This document shows positions 26,888 to 36,677 of a DNA stretch of 64,000 bases, one piece after another. This stretch comes from Nocardioides sp. SYSU D00038. GTDB lineage: Bacteria; Actinomycetota; Actinomycetes; Propionibacteriales; Nocardioidaceae. The stretch's first letter is position 1. Each line of letters starts with the position of its first letter. The stretch is taken from NCBI RefSeq assembly GCF_016924665.1, contig NZ_JAFFJT010000016.1:62001-126000 (forward strand). Reading direction: 5' to 3'. The notes below the pieces were generated by a model. The model was not told the origin of the DNA. It saw only the letters and a list, made by a program, of their open reading frames with translations, and ran no database searches. Position numbers and translations under genes: made by a program.

Positions 26888-28117
26888 TCAGGTCCGCGGG
26901 CCGAGCCGCTCGAGCATGGTGACGTGGCCCGGCTCGAGCTCGTCGAGGCTGCGCACCCCGAGCAGTCGCATGGTGCGCTCGACCTGGCCGGTGAGGATCT
27001 CGATGGCGCGGTCGACGCCCTCGCGCCCGCCGGCCATCAGCCCGTAGAGGTAGGCGCGGCCGATCAGCGTGAAGTGGGCGCCGTGCGCCACGGCGGCGAC
27101 GATGTCCTGGCCCGACATGATGCCGGTGTCGAGGTGCACCTCGACGTCCGCGCCGACCTCCTTGACGACCTGCGGAAGCAGGTGGAACGGGATCGGCGCC
27201 CGGTCGAGCTGGCGACCGCCGTGGTTGGAGAGCAGCACGGCGTCGACGCCCGCGTCGGCGAGGCGGCGCGCGTCGGCGACGTTCTGCACGCCCTTGACCA
27301 CGACCTTGCCGGGCCACTGCTGGCGGATCCAGGCCAGGTCGTCGAAGGTGACCGTGGGGTCGAACATCGTGTCGAGCAGGTCGGCCACCGTGCCCGACCA
27401 CGAGTCGAGCGAGGCGAAGGCGAGCGGCTCGGTGGTGAGGAAGTTGATCCACCACGCCGGGCGTGGGATCGCGTTGACCACCGTGCGCGGGGTCAGGGTG
27501 GGCGGGATCGTCATGCCGTTGCGGACGTCGCGCAACCGGGCGCCGGCGACCGGCACGTCGACGGTGACCAGCAGCGTGTCGTAGCCCGCCGCGGCCGCCC
27601 GGTCGACCAGCGCCATCGAGCGCTCCCGGTCCTTCCACATGTACAGCTGGAACCAGTTGCGGCCGGCGGGCGCCGCAGCGGCGACGTCCTCGATCGAGGT
27701 GGTGCCCATGGTGGAGAGCGCGAACGGGATGCCCGCGGCGGCCGCGGCGGTGGCGCCCGCGATCTCGCCCTCGGTCTGCATCATCCGGGTGAAGCCGGTG
27801 GGGGCGATGCCGAACGGCAGCGCGCTCACCCGGCCCAGCACCTCGCGGGAGGTGTCGACCTCCGAGACGTCGCGCAGGATCGACGGCACGAACTCCACGT
27901 CGCCGAACGCCTGCCGGGCCCGGGCCAGCGACACCTCGCCGTCGGCGGCGCCGTCGGTGTAGTCGAAGGCGGCCTTGGGCGTGCGGCGCTTGGCGACCCG
28001 GCGCAGGTCCTCGATGGTGAGCGCCTTCTCGAGCCGGCGCCGCTTGGGCGAGAGCTCCGGCTTCTTGAACTTCAGCAGCGGGGCCAGGTCGTGGCGCTTG
28101 GGCAGCTGCCGCTTCAT
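26888..28117 (-). CDS. lldD: L-lactate dehydrogenase, FMN-dependent (LldD2-like)
   Basis: A 409-aa alpha-hydroxy-acid oxidase family flavoprotein converting L-lactate to pyruvate with electrons passed to the respiratory chain. Visible motifs are [50 protein letters not shown], the active-site [10 protein letters not shown] and [13 protein letters not shown]. From memory its N- and C-terminal extensions resemble mycobacterial LldD2 more than MftD/LldD1. The ATG at 28117 has AAGGAG upstream and overlaps the rhaB stop as ATGA. In this operon it would consume L-lactate made from lactaldehyde, completing rhamnose breakdown to pyruvate. Confidence 0.9.
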   Translation of the reverse strand: MKRQLPKRHDLAPLLKFKKPELSPKRRRLEKALTIEDLRRVAKRRTPKAAFDYTDGAADGEVSLARARQAFGDVEFVPSILRDVSEVDTSREVLGRVSALPFGIAPTGFTRMMQTEGEIAGATAAAAAGIPFALSTMGTTSIEDVAAAAPAGRNWFQLYMWKDRERSMALVDRAAAAGYDTLLVTVDVPVAGARLRDVRNGMTIPPTLTPRTVVNAIPRPAWWINFLTTEPLAFASLDSWSGTVADLLDTMFDPTVTFDDLAWIRQQWPGKVVVKGVQNVADARRLADAGVDAVLLSNHGGRQLDRAPIPFHLLPQVVKEVGADVEVHLDTGIMSGQDIVAAVAHGAHFTLIGRAYLYGLMAGGREGVDRAIEILTGQVERTMRLLGVRSLDELEPGHVTMLERLGPRT

Positions 28118-29601
28118 GGGGTGACTCCTTCGAGACGTCTCTGGGCGGCGTCCCAGTCGACCCCGGTCCGGGGCTCGTGGCGACGCAGGTCGTGGGTGCG
28201 GCGCACGAGCGCGCGCATCGCGGGGAGGTCGGGCAGGTCGGCGCCGAGCGCCCGTGCCTGCACCAGCACGTTGCCCAGCGCCGCGGCCTCGGCCGGCCCG
28301 GCCAGCACCGGCAGCCCGCAGGCGTCGGCGGTGAGCTGGCAGAGCAGCCGGTTCTGCGAGCCGCCGCCGACCACGTGCACGACCGACGGGCTGCGGCCGG
28401 CGAGCTCGGCCGCCGTCCGCAGGTGGCGGCGGTAGGCGAGCGCCAGCGAGTCGAGCACGCACCGCACCAGGCCGAGCCGGGTGTCGGGCTCGGGCTGGCC
28501 GCTGCGCGCGGCGAGCGCGACGACCCGCTCCGGCATCGGGTCGGTCGCGGTGCTCGGGGCGAGCAGCACCGGGTCGTTGATGTCGACGACGCTGCGCAGC
28601 GCCGGCACGTCGGCCGCCCCCGCCAGCAGCGACGGCAGGCCGATGCCCGGCAGGCCCCGGTCGCGCCAGGAGCGCAGGCACTCCGAGAGCACCCACAGCC
28701 CCATCACGTTCTTGAGGAACCGGATGGTGCCGTCGACGCCGCCCTCGTTGGTGAAGTCGGCGAGCCGGGCCGCCTCGGTGAGCACCGGCTGGTCGAGCTC
28801 GAGCCCGACCAGCGACCAGGTGCCCGAGGAGATGTAGGCGACGTCGCCGTCCTCGGCCGGCACGCCGACCACGGCGGACGCCGTGTCGTGCGAGCCCACC
28901 GCGATCACCGGCACGTCCTGGGCGAGGTCGAGGTCGGCGGCCACCTCCGGCAGCACCCACCCCACCCGGTCACCCGGGTCGCGCAGCGGCGGCAGGATCG
29001 CCCACGGCACCCCGACCCGCTTGGCGAGGTCGACCGACCACTCGCGGCGGCGGACGTCGTAGAGCTGGGTGGTCGAGGCGTTGGTGCGCTCGGCACCGAT
29101 CGACCCCGTCAGCCAGTAGCCGAACAGGTCCGGCAGCAGCAGCAGCGTCTCGGCCGACTCCAGCGCCGCGGTGCCGAGCGAGGCGACGAGCTGGTAGATG
29201 GTGTTGAACGGCAGCTGCTGGAGCCCGGTGACGGCGTAGAGCTCCTCGGCCGGCACCTTGAGCAGCACCTGTTCGGCGATCCCCTCGGTGCGGCGGTCGC
29301 GGTGGGAGTACGGGGTGCCGAGCAGCGTCCCGTCGCGGTCGAGCAGCCCGTAGTCGACGGCCCAGGAGTCGATGCCGATGCCGTGCAGCGGTCCGCGCGC
29401 GGCGACCGTGCGCAGCCCGGCCAGCACCTCGCGGTGGATGCCGACGACGTCCCAGAGCAGCGAGGGGCCCACCCGCACGCCCCCGTTGGGGAACCGGTGC
29501 ACCTCCTCGAGGTGCAGGGTGTCGGGCCCCACGGCCGCCGCCATCACCCGGCCGCTGGTGGCGCCCAGGTCGACGGCGGCGACGCGCAGGAGTCCGCTCA
29601 T
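28114..29601 (-). CDS. rhaB: rhamnulokinase
   Basis: A 495-aa FGGY-family carbohydrate kinase phosphorylating L-rhamnulose to L-rhamnulose-1-phosphate. [11 protein letters not shown] near the start is the phosphate-binding loop of the RhaB subgroup. [23 protein letters not shown] and the [19 protein letters not shown] segment are further RhaB-like motifs. The start ATG overlaps the stop of rhaD and its own stop overlaps lldD, both as ATGA, so translation is coupled along the operon. Confidence 0.93.
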   Translation of the reverse strand: MSGLLRVAAVDLGATSGRVMAAAVGPDTLHLEEVHRFPNGGVRVGPSLLWDVVGIHREVLAGLRTVAARGPLHGIGIDSWAVDYGLLDRDGTLLGTPYSHRDRRTEGIAEQVLLKVPAEELYAVTGLQQLPFNTIYQLVASLGTAALESAETLLLLPDLFGYWLTGSIGAERTNASTTQLYDVRRREWSVDLAKRVGVPWAILPPLRDPGDRVGWVLPEVAADLDLAQDVPVIAVGSHDTASAVVGVPAEDGDVAYISSGTWSLVGLELDQPVLTEAARLADFTNEGGVDGTIRFLKNVMGLWVLSECLRSWRDRGLPGIGLPSLLAGAADVPALRSVVDINDPVLLAPSTATDPMPERVVALAARSGQPEPDTRLGLVRCVLDSLALAYRRHLRTAAELAGRSPSVVHVVGGGSQNRLLCQLTADACGLPVLAGPAEAAALGNVLVQARALGADLPDLPAMRALVRRTHDLRRHEPRTGVDWDAAQRRLEGVTP

Positions 29602-31634
29602 CGCAGGAAGGCCGCCGCGACGCCCGCGTCGACGGGCACGTGCAGGCCCGTGGTGTGGGTCATGTCCGGGCCGCACAGCACGAAGACCGCGTTGGCGATG
29701 TGCTCGGGCAGCACCTCGCGCTTGAGGATCGTCCGCTGGGCGTAGAACTTGCCGAGGTCCTGCTCCTCCACGCCGTAGACCGCGGCGCGGTTGGCGCCCC
29801 AGCCGCTGGCGAAGATCCCGGAGCCCTGCACCACGCCGTCGGGGTTGACGCCGTTGACCTTGATGCCGTGCTCGCCGAGCTCGGCGGCGAGCAGCCGCAC
29901 CTGGTGGGCCTGGTCGGCCTTGGCGGCGCCGTAGGCGACGTTGTTGGGACCCGCGAAGATCGAGTTCTTGCTGGAGATGTAGACGACGTCGCCGCCCATC
30001 TCCTGCTCGATCATCACCTTCGCGGTGGCCTTGGCGACGAGGAAGGACCCCTTGGCCATCACGTCGTGCTGGAGGTCCCAGTCCTTCTCGGTGGTCTCGA
30101 GCAGCGAGCGCGAGAGCGAGAGGCCGGCGTTGTTGACCACCAGGTCGAGGCCGCCGAAGGCCAGGACGGCGGCGTCGACCGCGGCCTGGACCGCCGCCTC
30201 GTCGCTCACGTCGACCTGCACGCCGACGGCGACGTCGCTGGAGCCGATCTCGGCCGCGGCGGCCTGGGCCTTCGCGAGGTCGAGGTCGGCGATCACGACG
30301 CACGCGCCCTCGGCGGCCAGCTTCTGGGCCGTGGCCCGGCCGATGCCCGAGGCGGCGCCGGTGACCAGCGCGACCCGGGTGGCGAGGGGCTTGGGCTTCG
30401 GCATCCGCTGGAGCTTGGCCTCCTCCAGCGCCCAGTACTCGATGCGGAACTTCTCCGACTCGTCGATGGGCGCGTAGCTGGAGAGGCCCTCGGCACCCCG
30501 CATCACGTTGATGGCGTTGACGTAGAACTCACCGGCGACCCGCGCGGTCTGCTTGTCCTTGCCGAACGAGAACATGCCGACGCCCGGCACCAGCACGATG
30601 AGCGGGTCCTTGCCGCGGATCGCCGGGCTGTCGGGGGTCGCGTGCCGGTCGTAGTAGGCCTGGTAGTCCTCGCGGTAGCTCACCGCGAGCTCCTTGAGCC
30701 GGGCGATGCTCTCCTCGACGGTCGCCGACGCGGGCAGGTCGAGCACCAGCGGCTTGACCTTGGTGCGCAGGAAGTGGTCGGGGCAGGAGGTGCCCAGCTC
30801 GCCCAGCCGCGGGTGCTCGGCGTGCGCGAGGAACTCCAGCACGACGTCGGAGTCGGTGAAGTGGCCGACCATCGGGCGGTCGGCGGAGGCGATGCCGCGG
30901 ATCGTCGGCGCGAGCGCGGCGGCCTTGGCCCGGCGCTCGGCCTCGGGGAGGGCGGCGTAGCCGTCGAGGGCCGGGCCGAACGGCTCGGCCTTGCTGTGCT
31001 CCGCGATGTACGACGCCGCGGTGTCGATGATCCACAGCGAGTTCTGCTCGGCCTCGTCGCTGGTGGCCCCCCACGCGGTGATGCCGTGGCCGCCCAGGAT
31101 GCAGCCGATCGCCTGGGGGTTCTTCTCCTTGATCTCGGCGATGTCGAGGCCGAGCTGGAAGCCGGGACGGCGCCACGGCACCCAGACGACCTTGTCGCCG
31201 AAGATGGTGGCGGTCAGCTCCTGGCCGTCCTTGGACGTCGCGATCGCGATGCCCGAGTCGGGGTGGAGGTGGTCGACGTGCGCGGCGTCGACGAGGCCGT
31301 GCATGGCGGTGTCGATCGACGGCGCGGCGCCGCCCTTGCCGTGCAGGCAGTAGTCGAACGCGGCGACCATCTCGTCCTCGCGCTCGATGCCGGGGTAGAC
31401 GTCGACCAGGGCGCGCATCCGGTCCAGGCGCAGCACGGCCAGGCCCGACTCCTTGAGGGTGCCGAGGTCGCCGCCGGAGCCCTTGACCCAGACGAGCTCG
31501 ACGGGCTCACCGGTGACGGGGTCGGTCTCGGTGCCCTTCGCCGAGGTGTTGCCGCCCGCGTAGTTGGTGTTCTTGGGGTCGGCGCCGAGGCGGTTGGACC
31601 GGGCGATCAGCTCGGCCGCTGCGGGGTTCGTCAT
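29598..31634 (-). CDS. rhaD: bifunctional rhamnulose-1-phosphate aldolase / lactaldehyde dehydrogenase (SDR)
   Basis: A 678-aa fusion protein. The N-terminal class II aldolase domain (to about residue 400) has GGNTSAK, HVDHLHPDSG and GGHGITAWG, whose histidines bind the metal. It splits L-rhamnulose-1-phosphate into DHAP and L-lactaldehyde. The C-terminal short-chain dehydrogenase domain (from about 425) has VTGAASGIG, NNAG and the YGAAK catalytic pair, and oxidises lactaldehyde to L-lactate in this family. The ATG at 31634 follows GGGAAAGAG. Neighbours rhaI, rhaB and lldD supply the steps before and after. Confidence 0.94.
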   Translation of the reverse strand: MTNPAAAELIARSNRLGADPKNTNYAGGNTSAKGTETDPVTGEPVELVWVKGSGGDLGTLKESGLAVLRLDRMRALVDVYPGIEREDEMVAAFDYCLHGKGGAAPSIDTAMHGLVDAAHVDHLHPDSGIAIATSKDGQELTATIFGDKVVWVPWRRPGFQLGLDIAEIKEKNPQAIGCILGGHGITAWGATSDEAEQNSLWIIDTAASYIAEHSKAEPFGPALDGYAALPEAERRAKAAALAPTIRGIASADRPMVGHFTDSDVVLEFLAHAEHPRLGELGTSCPDHFLRTKVKPLVLDLPASATVEESIARLKELAVSYREDYQAYYDRHATPDSPAIRGKDPLIVLVPGVGMFSFGKDKQTARVAGEFYVNAINVMRGAEGLSSYAPIDESEKFRIEYWALEEAKLQRMPKPKPLATRVALVTGAASGIGRATAQKLAAEGACVVIADLDLAKAQAAAAEIGSSDVAVGVQVDVSDEAAVQAAVDAAVLAFGGLDLVVNNAGLSLSRSLLETTEKDWDLQHDVMAKGSFLVAKATAKVMIEQEMGGDVVYISSKNSIFAGPNNVAYGAAKADQAHQVRLLAAELGEHGIKVNGVNPDGVVQGSGIFASGWGANRAAVYGVEEQDLGKFYAQRTILKREVLPEHIANAVFVLCGPDMTHTTGLHVPVDAGVAAAFLR

Positions 31635-31662
31635 CTTCTCTTTCCCTGTGGGGTGTGGGTGG

Positions 31663-32841
31663 TCAGGTCCAGCTGAGCTGGGTGCCGCCGACGCGGGTCG
31701 ACTCGATCTCCTGCTGGTAGCCGGACGCGGCGTACGCCGCCATCGGGTCACTCGGGAGACCGTTCTCCTCGCGCCAGGCGGCGAGGTCGGCGCGGACGTC
31801 GGTGTAGAAGGCGTCCATGAGCACGGCGTTGGCGCCGAGCACGTCGCCGGCCGCCTGCGCGGCGGTGAGCGCCTCCCGGTCGACGAGCAGCGCCCGGGCG
31901 GTCATCTCCTGGACGTTGAGCACCGAGCGGATCTGGCCGGGGATCTTGTCCTCGACGTTGTGGCACTGGTCGAGCATGAACGCCACGTCGCTGTGGCCGG
32001 ACTCGTTGGCCGGGCCGTACCCGCCGCCCCGGACCACCTCGACGAGGATGCGGAACAGCTGGAACGGGTCGGCCGCGCCGACGATCAGGTCGTCGTCGGC
32101 GTAGAAGCGGGAGTTGAAGTCGAAGGAGCCGAGCTTCCCGAGCCGCAGCAGCTGCATGACGATGAACTCGATGTTGGTGCCGGGCGCGTGGTGGCCGGTG
32201 TCGAGGCAGACCATCGCGCGGTCGCCGAGCGCGGCGACCTGGGCGTAGGAGGTGCCCCAGTCGGGGACGTCGGTGTGGTAGAACGCCGGCTCGAAGAACT
32301 TGTACTCGAGCACCAGGCGCTGCTCGCCGGAGAGCCGCTCGTAGATGGTCGCCAGCGACTCGGCGAGACGGTCCTGGCGGCCGCGCAGGTCGCCCTGGCC
32401 GGGGTAGTTGGTGCCCTCGGCGAGCCAGATCTTGAGGTCGCGCGAGCCGGTCGCGTCCATCACGTCGATGCACTCGAAGTGGTGGTCGATGGCCTTCTGC
32501 CGGACCTTCGGGTCCACGTGGGTCAGGGCGCCGTACTTGTAGTCGTCGTCCTGGAAGGTGTTGGAGTTGATGGTGCCGAGCGCGATGCCGAGGTCCTCGG
32601 CGTGGCGCCGCAGCGCGGTGTAGTCGTCGACCAGGTCCCAGGGGATGTGGAGGGCGACGGTGGGCGCGAGGCCGGTGAACCGGTGGACGGTCGCGGCGTC
32701 CGCGATCTTCTCCTCGACCGAGCGCGGGGTGCCCGGGGTGCCGAAGACCTTGAACCGGGTCCCGGAGTTGCCGAAGGCCCAGGAGGGGAGCTCGATCGCC
32801 TGGCCCGAGAGCATGGGGGCGATCTGGCTGAACGTGGTCAT
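31663..32841 (-). CDS. rhaI: L-rhamnose isomerase (Rhizobium/Bacillus RhaI type)
   Basis: A 392-aa TIM-barrel metal-dependent isomerase converting L-rhamnose to L-rhamnulose. Candidate metal ligands are in LVLEYKFFEPAFYHTD, VCLDTGHHAPGTNIEF and FDFNSRFYADDDLI. It belongs to the short RhaI group rather than the E. coli RhaA group. The ATG at 32841 is chosen. A GTG at 32850 overlaps the rhaM stop as GTGA and would add three residues. It follows the mutarotase gene directly. Confidence 0.92.
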   Translation of the reverse strand: MTTFSQIAPMLSGQAIELPSWAFGNSGTRFKVFGTPGTPRSVEEKIADAATVHRFTGLAPTVALHIPWDLVDDYTALRRHAEDLGIALGTINSNTFQDDDYKYGALTHVDPKVRQKAIDHHFECIDVMDATGSRDLKIWLAEGTNYPGQGDLRGRQDRLAESLATIYERLSGEQRLVLEYKFFEPAFYHTDVPDWGTSYAQVAALGDRAMVCLDTGHHAPGTNIEFIVMQLLRLGKLGSFDFNSRFYADDDLIVGAADPFQLFRILVEVVRGGGYGPANESGHSDVAFMLDQCHNVEDKIPGQIRSVLNVQEMTARALLVDREALTAAQAAGDVLGANAVLMDAFYTDVRADLAAWREENGLPSDPMAAYAASGYQQEIESTRVGGTQLSWT

Positions 32842-32846
32842 CTCAA

Positions 32847-33236
32847 TCACTTCTCGAATGCCTGGTCGGGGGCCGCGGCGGTGGCCGCGGTCTGGTCGGT
32901 GGTGGCAGTGGCGAGCTGGTCCTCGAGGTGGAAGACCTCCTCGAGCACGAGGAAGCCCTCGTCGGGACGGCGTCCCTCGAGCTCCTCGAAGAACTCGGCC
33001 ATCTCCGCCTGCCAGCGGGCGTTGACCTCGGTGCGGGCCATGCCCTCCTGCGCCGCGTCGAGCGACGGTGTCTCGACGTAGCCGATGAGCAACCCGTCCT
33101 CCCGGAGGAAGAGCGAGTAGTTGTGCCAGCCGTTGTCGGCCAGCGCGTGGAGCATCTCGGGCCACACCGCGGCGTGGCGCTGCTTGTACTCCGCGATCCG
33201 GTCCGGCTTCACCTGGAGCTGGAAGCAGACGCGCAT
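32847..33236 (-). CDS. rhaM: L-rhamnose mutarotase
   Basis: A 129-aa ferredoxin-like dimeric protein that interconverts the anomers of L-rhamnose. Family motifs are MRVCFQLQVKPDRIAEYKQR with HAAVWPEML (H21 near the active site), GWHNYSLFL and LIGYVETPS. The C-terminal 20 residues are an Ala/Thr-rich tail beyond the usual 104-aa length. It lies between the solute-binding lipoprotein and rhaI genes, with a GC-rich hairpin in the 156-bp gap upstream. Confidence 0.93.
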   Translation of the reverse strand: MRVCFQLQVKPDRIAEYKQRHAAVWPEMLHALADNGWHNYSLFLREDGLLIGYVETPSLDAAQEGMARTEVNARWQAEMAEFFEELEGRRPDEGFLVLEEVFHLEDQLATATTDQTAATAAAPDQAFEK

Positions 33237-33280
33237 GTCGTGTCCTTCCCTGGTGCGGTGCTCGTGGGTCGGCCGGGCAG

Positions 33281-33317
33281 GTCCGGGCCGCCCCGCCGGG
33301 GGCCGCGGGGGCGGACC
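33281..33317 (-). terminator. GC-rich hairpin between rhaS and rhaM (attenuator or partial terminator)
   Basis: On the minus strand GTCCGCCCC and GGGGCGG...GGAC can pair around a GC-rich loop, in the 156-bp gap that follows the lipoprotein gene. Such intra-operon hairpins often raise the yield of the binding-protein mRNA relative to downstream genes. No T-run is present, so the role is tentative. Confidence 0.3.
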
Positions 33318-33392
33318 CCGGCCGGTCGGGCGCGGGGGTGGGCCGTCACGCAGGCGGTGCCGACGGCCCGGGCGCTTCGAGCTCTGGCCGAA

Positions 33393-34439
33393 TCAGAAGT
33401 CGAAGTCGTCGATGTTCTCGGCGTCGAAGACGAACGGGTCGCCGAGCAGCACGGTGTTGTCCGCACCCACGGTGTACTCGCCGAGGCGGCCGGCCTCGAA
33501 GGAGTCGCCCTCGCCCTCGATGTCGCCGTCGACCAGGGCCTTGGCGGCGTAGGCGGCCAGGTAGCCCAGGTCGGCCGGGTTCCACAGCGCGAACGCGGTG
33601 ACGGTGCCGTCCTTGACGTACTCGCGCATCTGGTTCGGGGTGCCGAGACCGGTCAGCGCGACCTTGCCCTTGGCGTCCGAGGTGGAGAGGTAGCGGGCCG
33701 CAGCGGCGATGCCGACGGTGGTCGGCGAGATGATGCCCTTGAGGTTCGGGTGCTTCTGCAGCAGCGCGGCGGTGGCGTCGAACGACTTCTGGTCGTCGTC
33801 GTCACCGTAGACCGTCTCGACGAGCTCGATGTCGGGGTGGTTCGCCGCGAGCTCCTCCTCCATGAGGCCGATCCACTCGTTCTGGTTGGTCGCGTTGGCC
33901 GCGGCCGACAGGATCGCGACCTCGCCGGCGCCGCCGATCTGCTCGGCGATCAGGTCGACCTGGACCTTGGCGATGCCGGCCGAGTCGGCCTGGTTGATGA
34001 AGATGTCGCGGCAGTCGGGGTTGGTGTCGGCGTCGTAGGTCACGACGGCGATGTCGGCGTCGCGGGCCTCACCGATCGCGTCGCACAGCGCGTCGGGGTC
34101 GTTGGCCGAGATCACCAGGGCGTTGCGGCCCTGCTGGGTCGCGGTGTTGATGTACTGCACCTGGCCGTCGGGCGAGGCCTCGGCCGGGCCGACCTCCTCG
34201 TACTCGCCGCCGAACTCCTCGACGGCCTCCGCGCCACCGGCGTTGCTGGTGTCGAAGTAGGGGTTGCCGAGGTTCTTCGGGATGAAGGTGACGCTGGTGG
34301 CGTCACCGCCACCGCCGCCGCCACCGCTGCTGTTGTTGTCGTCGCCGCCATCGTCGTCGCCACCGCAAGCGCTCAGGGCCAGGCTGGCAACCAGCGCCAC
34401 GGCCGCGAGGCCGCTCAGACGTCGGTTCTGGAACTTCAT
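33393..34439 (-). CDS. rhaS: rhamnose ABC transporter substrate-binding lipoprotein
   Basis: A 348-aa periplasmic-binding-protein-like lipoprotein. Signal peptide and lipobox ALSAC put the lipidated cysteine at C25, followed by an Asp/Gly/Ser-rich linker (26-46). The mature part has the type I sugar-binding fold (VTFIPKNLGNPYFDTSNAGG, DPDALCDAIGEARD, LTGLGTPNQMREYVKDGTV) of the AraF/RbsB/RhaS group. The specificity for rhamnose is inferred from the operon. It lies between permease and mutarotase genes. Confidence 0.9.
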   Translation of the reverse strand: MKFQNRRLSGLAAVALVASLALSACGGDDDGGDDNNSSGGGGGGGDATSVTFIPKNLGNPYFDTSNAGGAEAVEEFGGEYEEVGPAEASPDGQVQYINTATQQGRNALVISANDPDALCDAIGEARDADIAVVTYDADTNPDCRDIFINQADSAGIAKVQVDLIAEQIGGAGEVAILSAAANATNQNEWIGLMEEELAANHPDIELVETVYGDDDDQKSFDATAALLQKHPNLKGIISPTTVGIAAAARYLSTSDAKGKVALTGLGTPNQMREYVKDGTVTAFALWNPADLGYLAAYAAKALVDGDIEGEGDSFEAGRLGEYTVGADNTVLLGDPFVFDAENIDDFDF

Positions 34440-34476
34440 GTTGTTACCTTTCGGATTCCATCCGGCGGGTGCCGGA

Positions 34477-35580
34477 TCAGCTCAGCGACCGCTTGCCGGC
34501 GCTGTCTGAGGAGCGACCCGAGGAGCGCGCCCCCTTGCTCGCCGAGACCACGTTCCGGCCAAGGGCGAGAAGACTGGTGGACATCACCGAGAGCACGAGG
34601 AGCACCCCGATGACGATGTTGATGACGTTGATCGTCTGACCGTTGAGCAGCATCGCCCGCTGGATCACGCCGATCAGCAGCACGCCGGCGATCACGCCGG
34701 GCAGGGCACCGCGGCCGCCGAAGATCGAGACCCCGCCCAGCAGCACGGCGGCGATCACCTGGAGCTCGAGGCCGACCGAGTTCTCGGCCCGGGCCACGCC
34801 GGTGACCAGCGTCGTGTAGATGCCGACGAAGCCCGCGACGGTGCCGGCGAGGACGAACAGGATCGCCTTGGTGCGGGCGACGTCGACGCCGGTGAAGTGG
34901 GCCGCCTCGTCGTTGAGGCCGATCTCGTAGACGCCCCGGCCGAACGGCGAGAAGTGCAGGAGCAGCGCGAACAGGACGGCCAGCACGACGAACGGGATCA
35001 GGATCATCGGGTAGGGCTGGTCCTCGATGATCCGCTCCTTGGCGAGGTCGGTCCAGGAGTCGGGGAAGTCGGTGCGCGACTCGGTGCCGAGCAGGCCCGC
35101 GGCGATGCCACGGAACAGGGCGAGGGTGCCGATCGTCACCGCGATCGAGGGCAGCCCGACGTAGGCGACGAGGAAGCCGTTGAACGCCCCGCACAACGCA
35201 CCGATCGCGATCGCGACCAGGGCGGCGACCACCACCGAGAGCCCCGCGTCGACGTGGAGCATGCCGAAGGCGACGCTGGTCAGGCCCACCGTGCTGGCGA
35301 CCGAGAGGTCGATCTCGCCGGTGACGATGATCGCCGTCATCGGCAGCGCCAGCAGCAGGATCGAGGCGGAGTCGCGGAACAGGTAGTACATCGTCTGCGG
35401 GCCGCTGAAGTAGTCGACCTGCGAGCGGGAGTAGACGATGGCGGCGATGAGCAGCGCGATCACCGCGAACTCGCGGCTGAGGACGACGCGCTGCCAGAAC
35501 GGCCGCGAGTAGTCGGCGTAGGTACGGGGCCCGGGCGTGGGGGTGCCGGTGCCGCCGGGGGTCTGGGTCAGCGTGGTCAT
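34477..35580 (-). CDS. rhaQ: rhamnose ABC transporter permease
   Basis: A 367-aa inner-membrane permease of the branched-chain/ribose (BPD_transp_2) family with about ten hydrophobic helices. TGEIDLSVASTVGLTSVAFG, NGFLVAYVGLPSIAVTIGTL and LLGGVSIFGGRGALPGVIAG are the typical conserved loops. The start ATG overlaps the stop of the second permease as ATGA. Assignment of rhaQ versus rhaP between the two permeases follows the usual gene order and is arbitrary to some degree. Confidence 0.88.
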   Translation of the reverse strand: MTTLTQTPGGTGTPTPGPRTYADYSRPFWQRVVLSREFAVIALLIAAIVYSRSQVDYFSGPQTMYYLFRDSASILLLALPMTAIIVTGEIDLSVASTVGLTSVAFGMLHVDAGLSVVVAALVAIAIGALCGAFNGFLVAYVGLPSIAVTIGTLALFRGIAAGLLGTESRTDFPDSWTDLAKERIIEDQPYPMILIPFVVLAVLFALLLHFSPFGRGVYEIGLNDEAAHFTGVDVARTKAILFVLAGTVAGFVGIYTTLVTGVARAENSVGLELQVIAAVLLGGVSIFGGRGALPGVIAGVLLIGVIQRAMLLNGQTINVINIVIGVLLVLSVMSTSLLALGRNVVSASKGARSSGRSSDSAGKRSLS

Positions 35581-36677
35581 CGGGTCCCCTCCTGGGCGTC
35601 GCCGGCGACCACCGGCGCCAGCGTAGGCGCGCCGGGACTGGTCGAGCCGGCACTGGTGTCTCGGGCGGCGACGAGGGCGCGCTCCTGCCGGGTGACCAGC
35701 ACCCGGTCGAGGACGATCGCCCCGATGATCAGGGCACCCACGACGGCCTGCTGCCAGAAGTCGGAGATGCCGAGCACCGGCAGCGAGCGGTAGATGGTGA
35801 CGAGGAGCATCGCGCCGAGCGCCGCGCCCCACACCGTCCCGCTGCCGCCGAAGATCGCGACCCCGCCGATCACGGCGGCGCCGACGGCCTCGAGCTCGAT
35901 GCCCGAGCCGACGCTGGAGCTGACGGTGCCGAAGCGGGCGGCCGAGACCACCCCGGCGAGGCCGGCGAGCGCGCCGCTGAGCACGAACGCCGAGAAGATC
36001 CGGCGCCGGACCTGGAGGCCGTAGAGCTCGGCGGCGTCGGGGTCGGAGCCGATGGCGTAGAGCTCGCGGCCGCCGCGCGCCGTGCGCAGGTAGTAGCCGA
36101 CGGCGGCCAGCACGACCGCGGCGACGATCGTCAGCACCGGGATGCCGAGGATGGAGTCGGTGCCGAGGTCGCGGAAGGTGCGCGGCATGTCGTCGGCGTT
36201 GATCCGGTCGCTGCCTGCCCAGGTGAGGAAGGCGCCGCGGTAGATGTACATGGTGCCGAGCGTGATCACCAGGGCCGGCACCCGGCCGAAGGCGACCAGC
36301 ACGCCGTTGATCGCGCCGAGCGCCGCGCCCATGAGGATGCCGGCGAGGACCACCGCGATGATGGGCAGGCCGGTGTCGATGAACAGGCGGCCGGTGAGGT
36401 AGGCGGTGAGGCCGAGCGTCGAGCCGACCGACAGGTCGACGTTGCGGGTGATGATCACCGCGGTCTGCCCGACCGCGAGCAGCACCAGCATCGAGGGCGT
36501 CAGCAGCAGGTCGCGCCAGCCGGTGGAGGAGAACAGGAACGCGTTGCTCTTCAGGGTGGTGACGGCGATCAGCAGCAGCAGCACGACGCCGACCGCGAGC
36601 TCGCGGGAGCGGAGCAGGTCGCGGACCGCGCGAGCGGTCGGGGAGGCCGCGCTGGGCTGGACGAGGGTGTCGGTCAT
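35577..36677 (-). CDS. rhaP: rhamnose ABC transporter permease
   Basis: A 366-aa BPD_transp_2 permease paralogous to the next gene, with multiple transmembrane helices. RNVDLSVGSTLGLTAYLTG, NGVLVAFGRVPALVITLGTM and IGGVAIFGGSGTVWGAALGA are the matching conserved loops. It overlaps both neighbours by ATGA, which keeps the importer subunits in balanced synthesis. Together with rhaQ it would form the heterodimeric channel. Confidence 0.88.
   Translation of the reverse strand: MTDTLVQPSAASPTARAVRDLLRSRELAVGVVLLLLIAVTTLKSNAFLFSSTGWRDLLLTPSMLVLLAVGQTAVIITRNVDLSVGSTLGLTAYLTGRLFIDTGLPIIAVVLAGILMGAALGAINGVLVAFGRVPALVITLGTMYIYRGAFLTWAGSDRINADDMPRTFRDLGTDSILGIPVLTIVAAVVLAAVGYYLRTARGGRELYAIGSDPDAAELYGLQVRRRIFSAFVLSGALAGLAGVVSAARFGTVSSSVGSGIELEAVGAAVIGGVAIFGGSGTVWGAALGAMLLVTIYRSLPVLGISDFWQQAVVGALIIGAIVLDRVLVTRQERALVAARDTSAGSTSPGAPTLAPVVAGDAQEGTR

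Noticed and set aside
33237..33392. Riboswitch between rhaS and rhaM
   Set aside because: Only a GC-rich hairpin is visible and no known riboswitch core was recognised.
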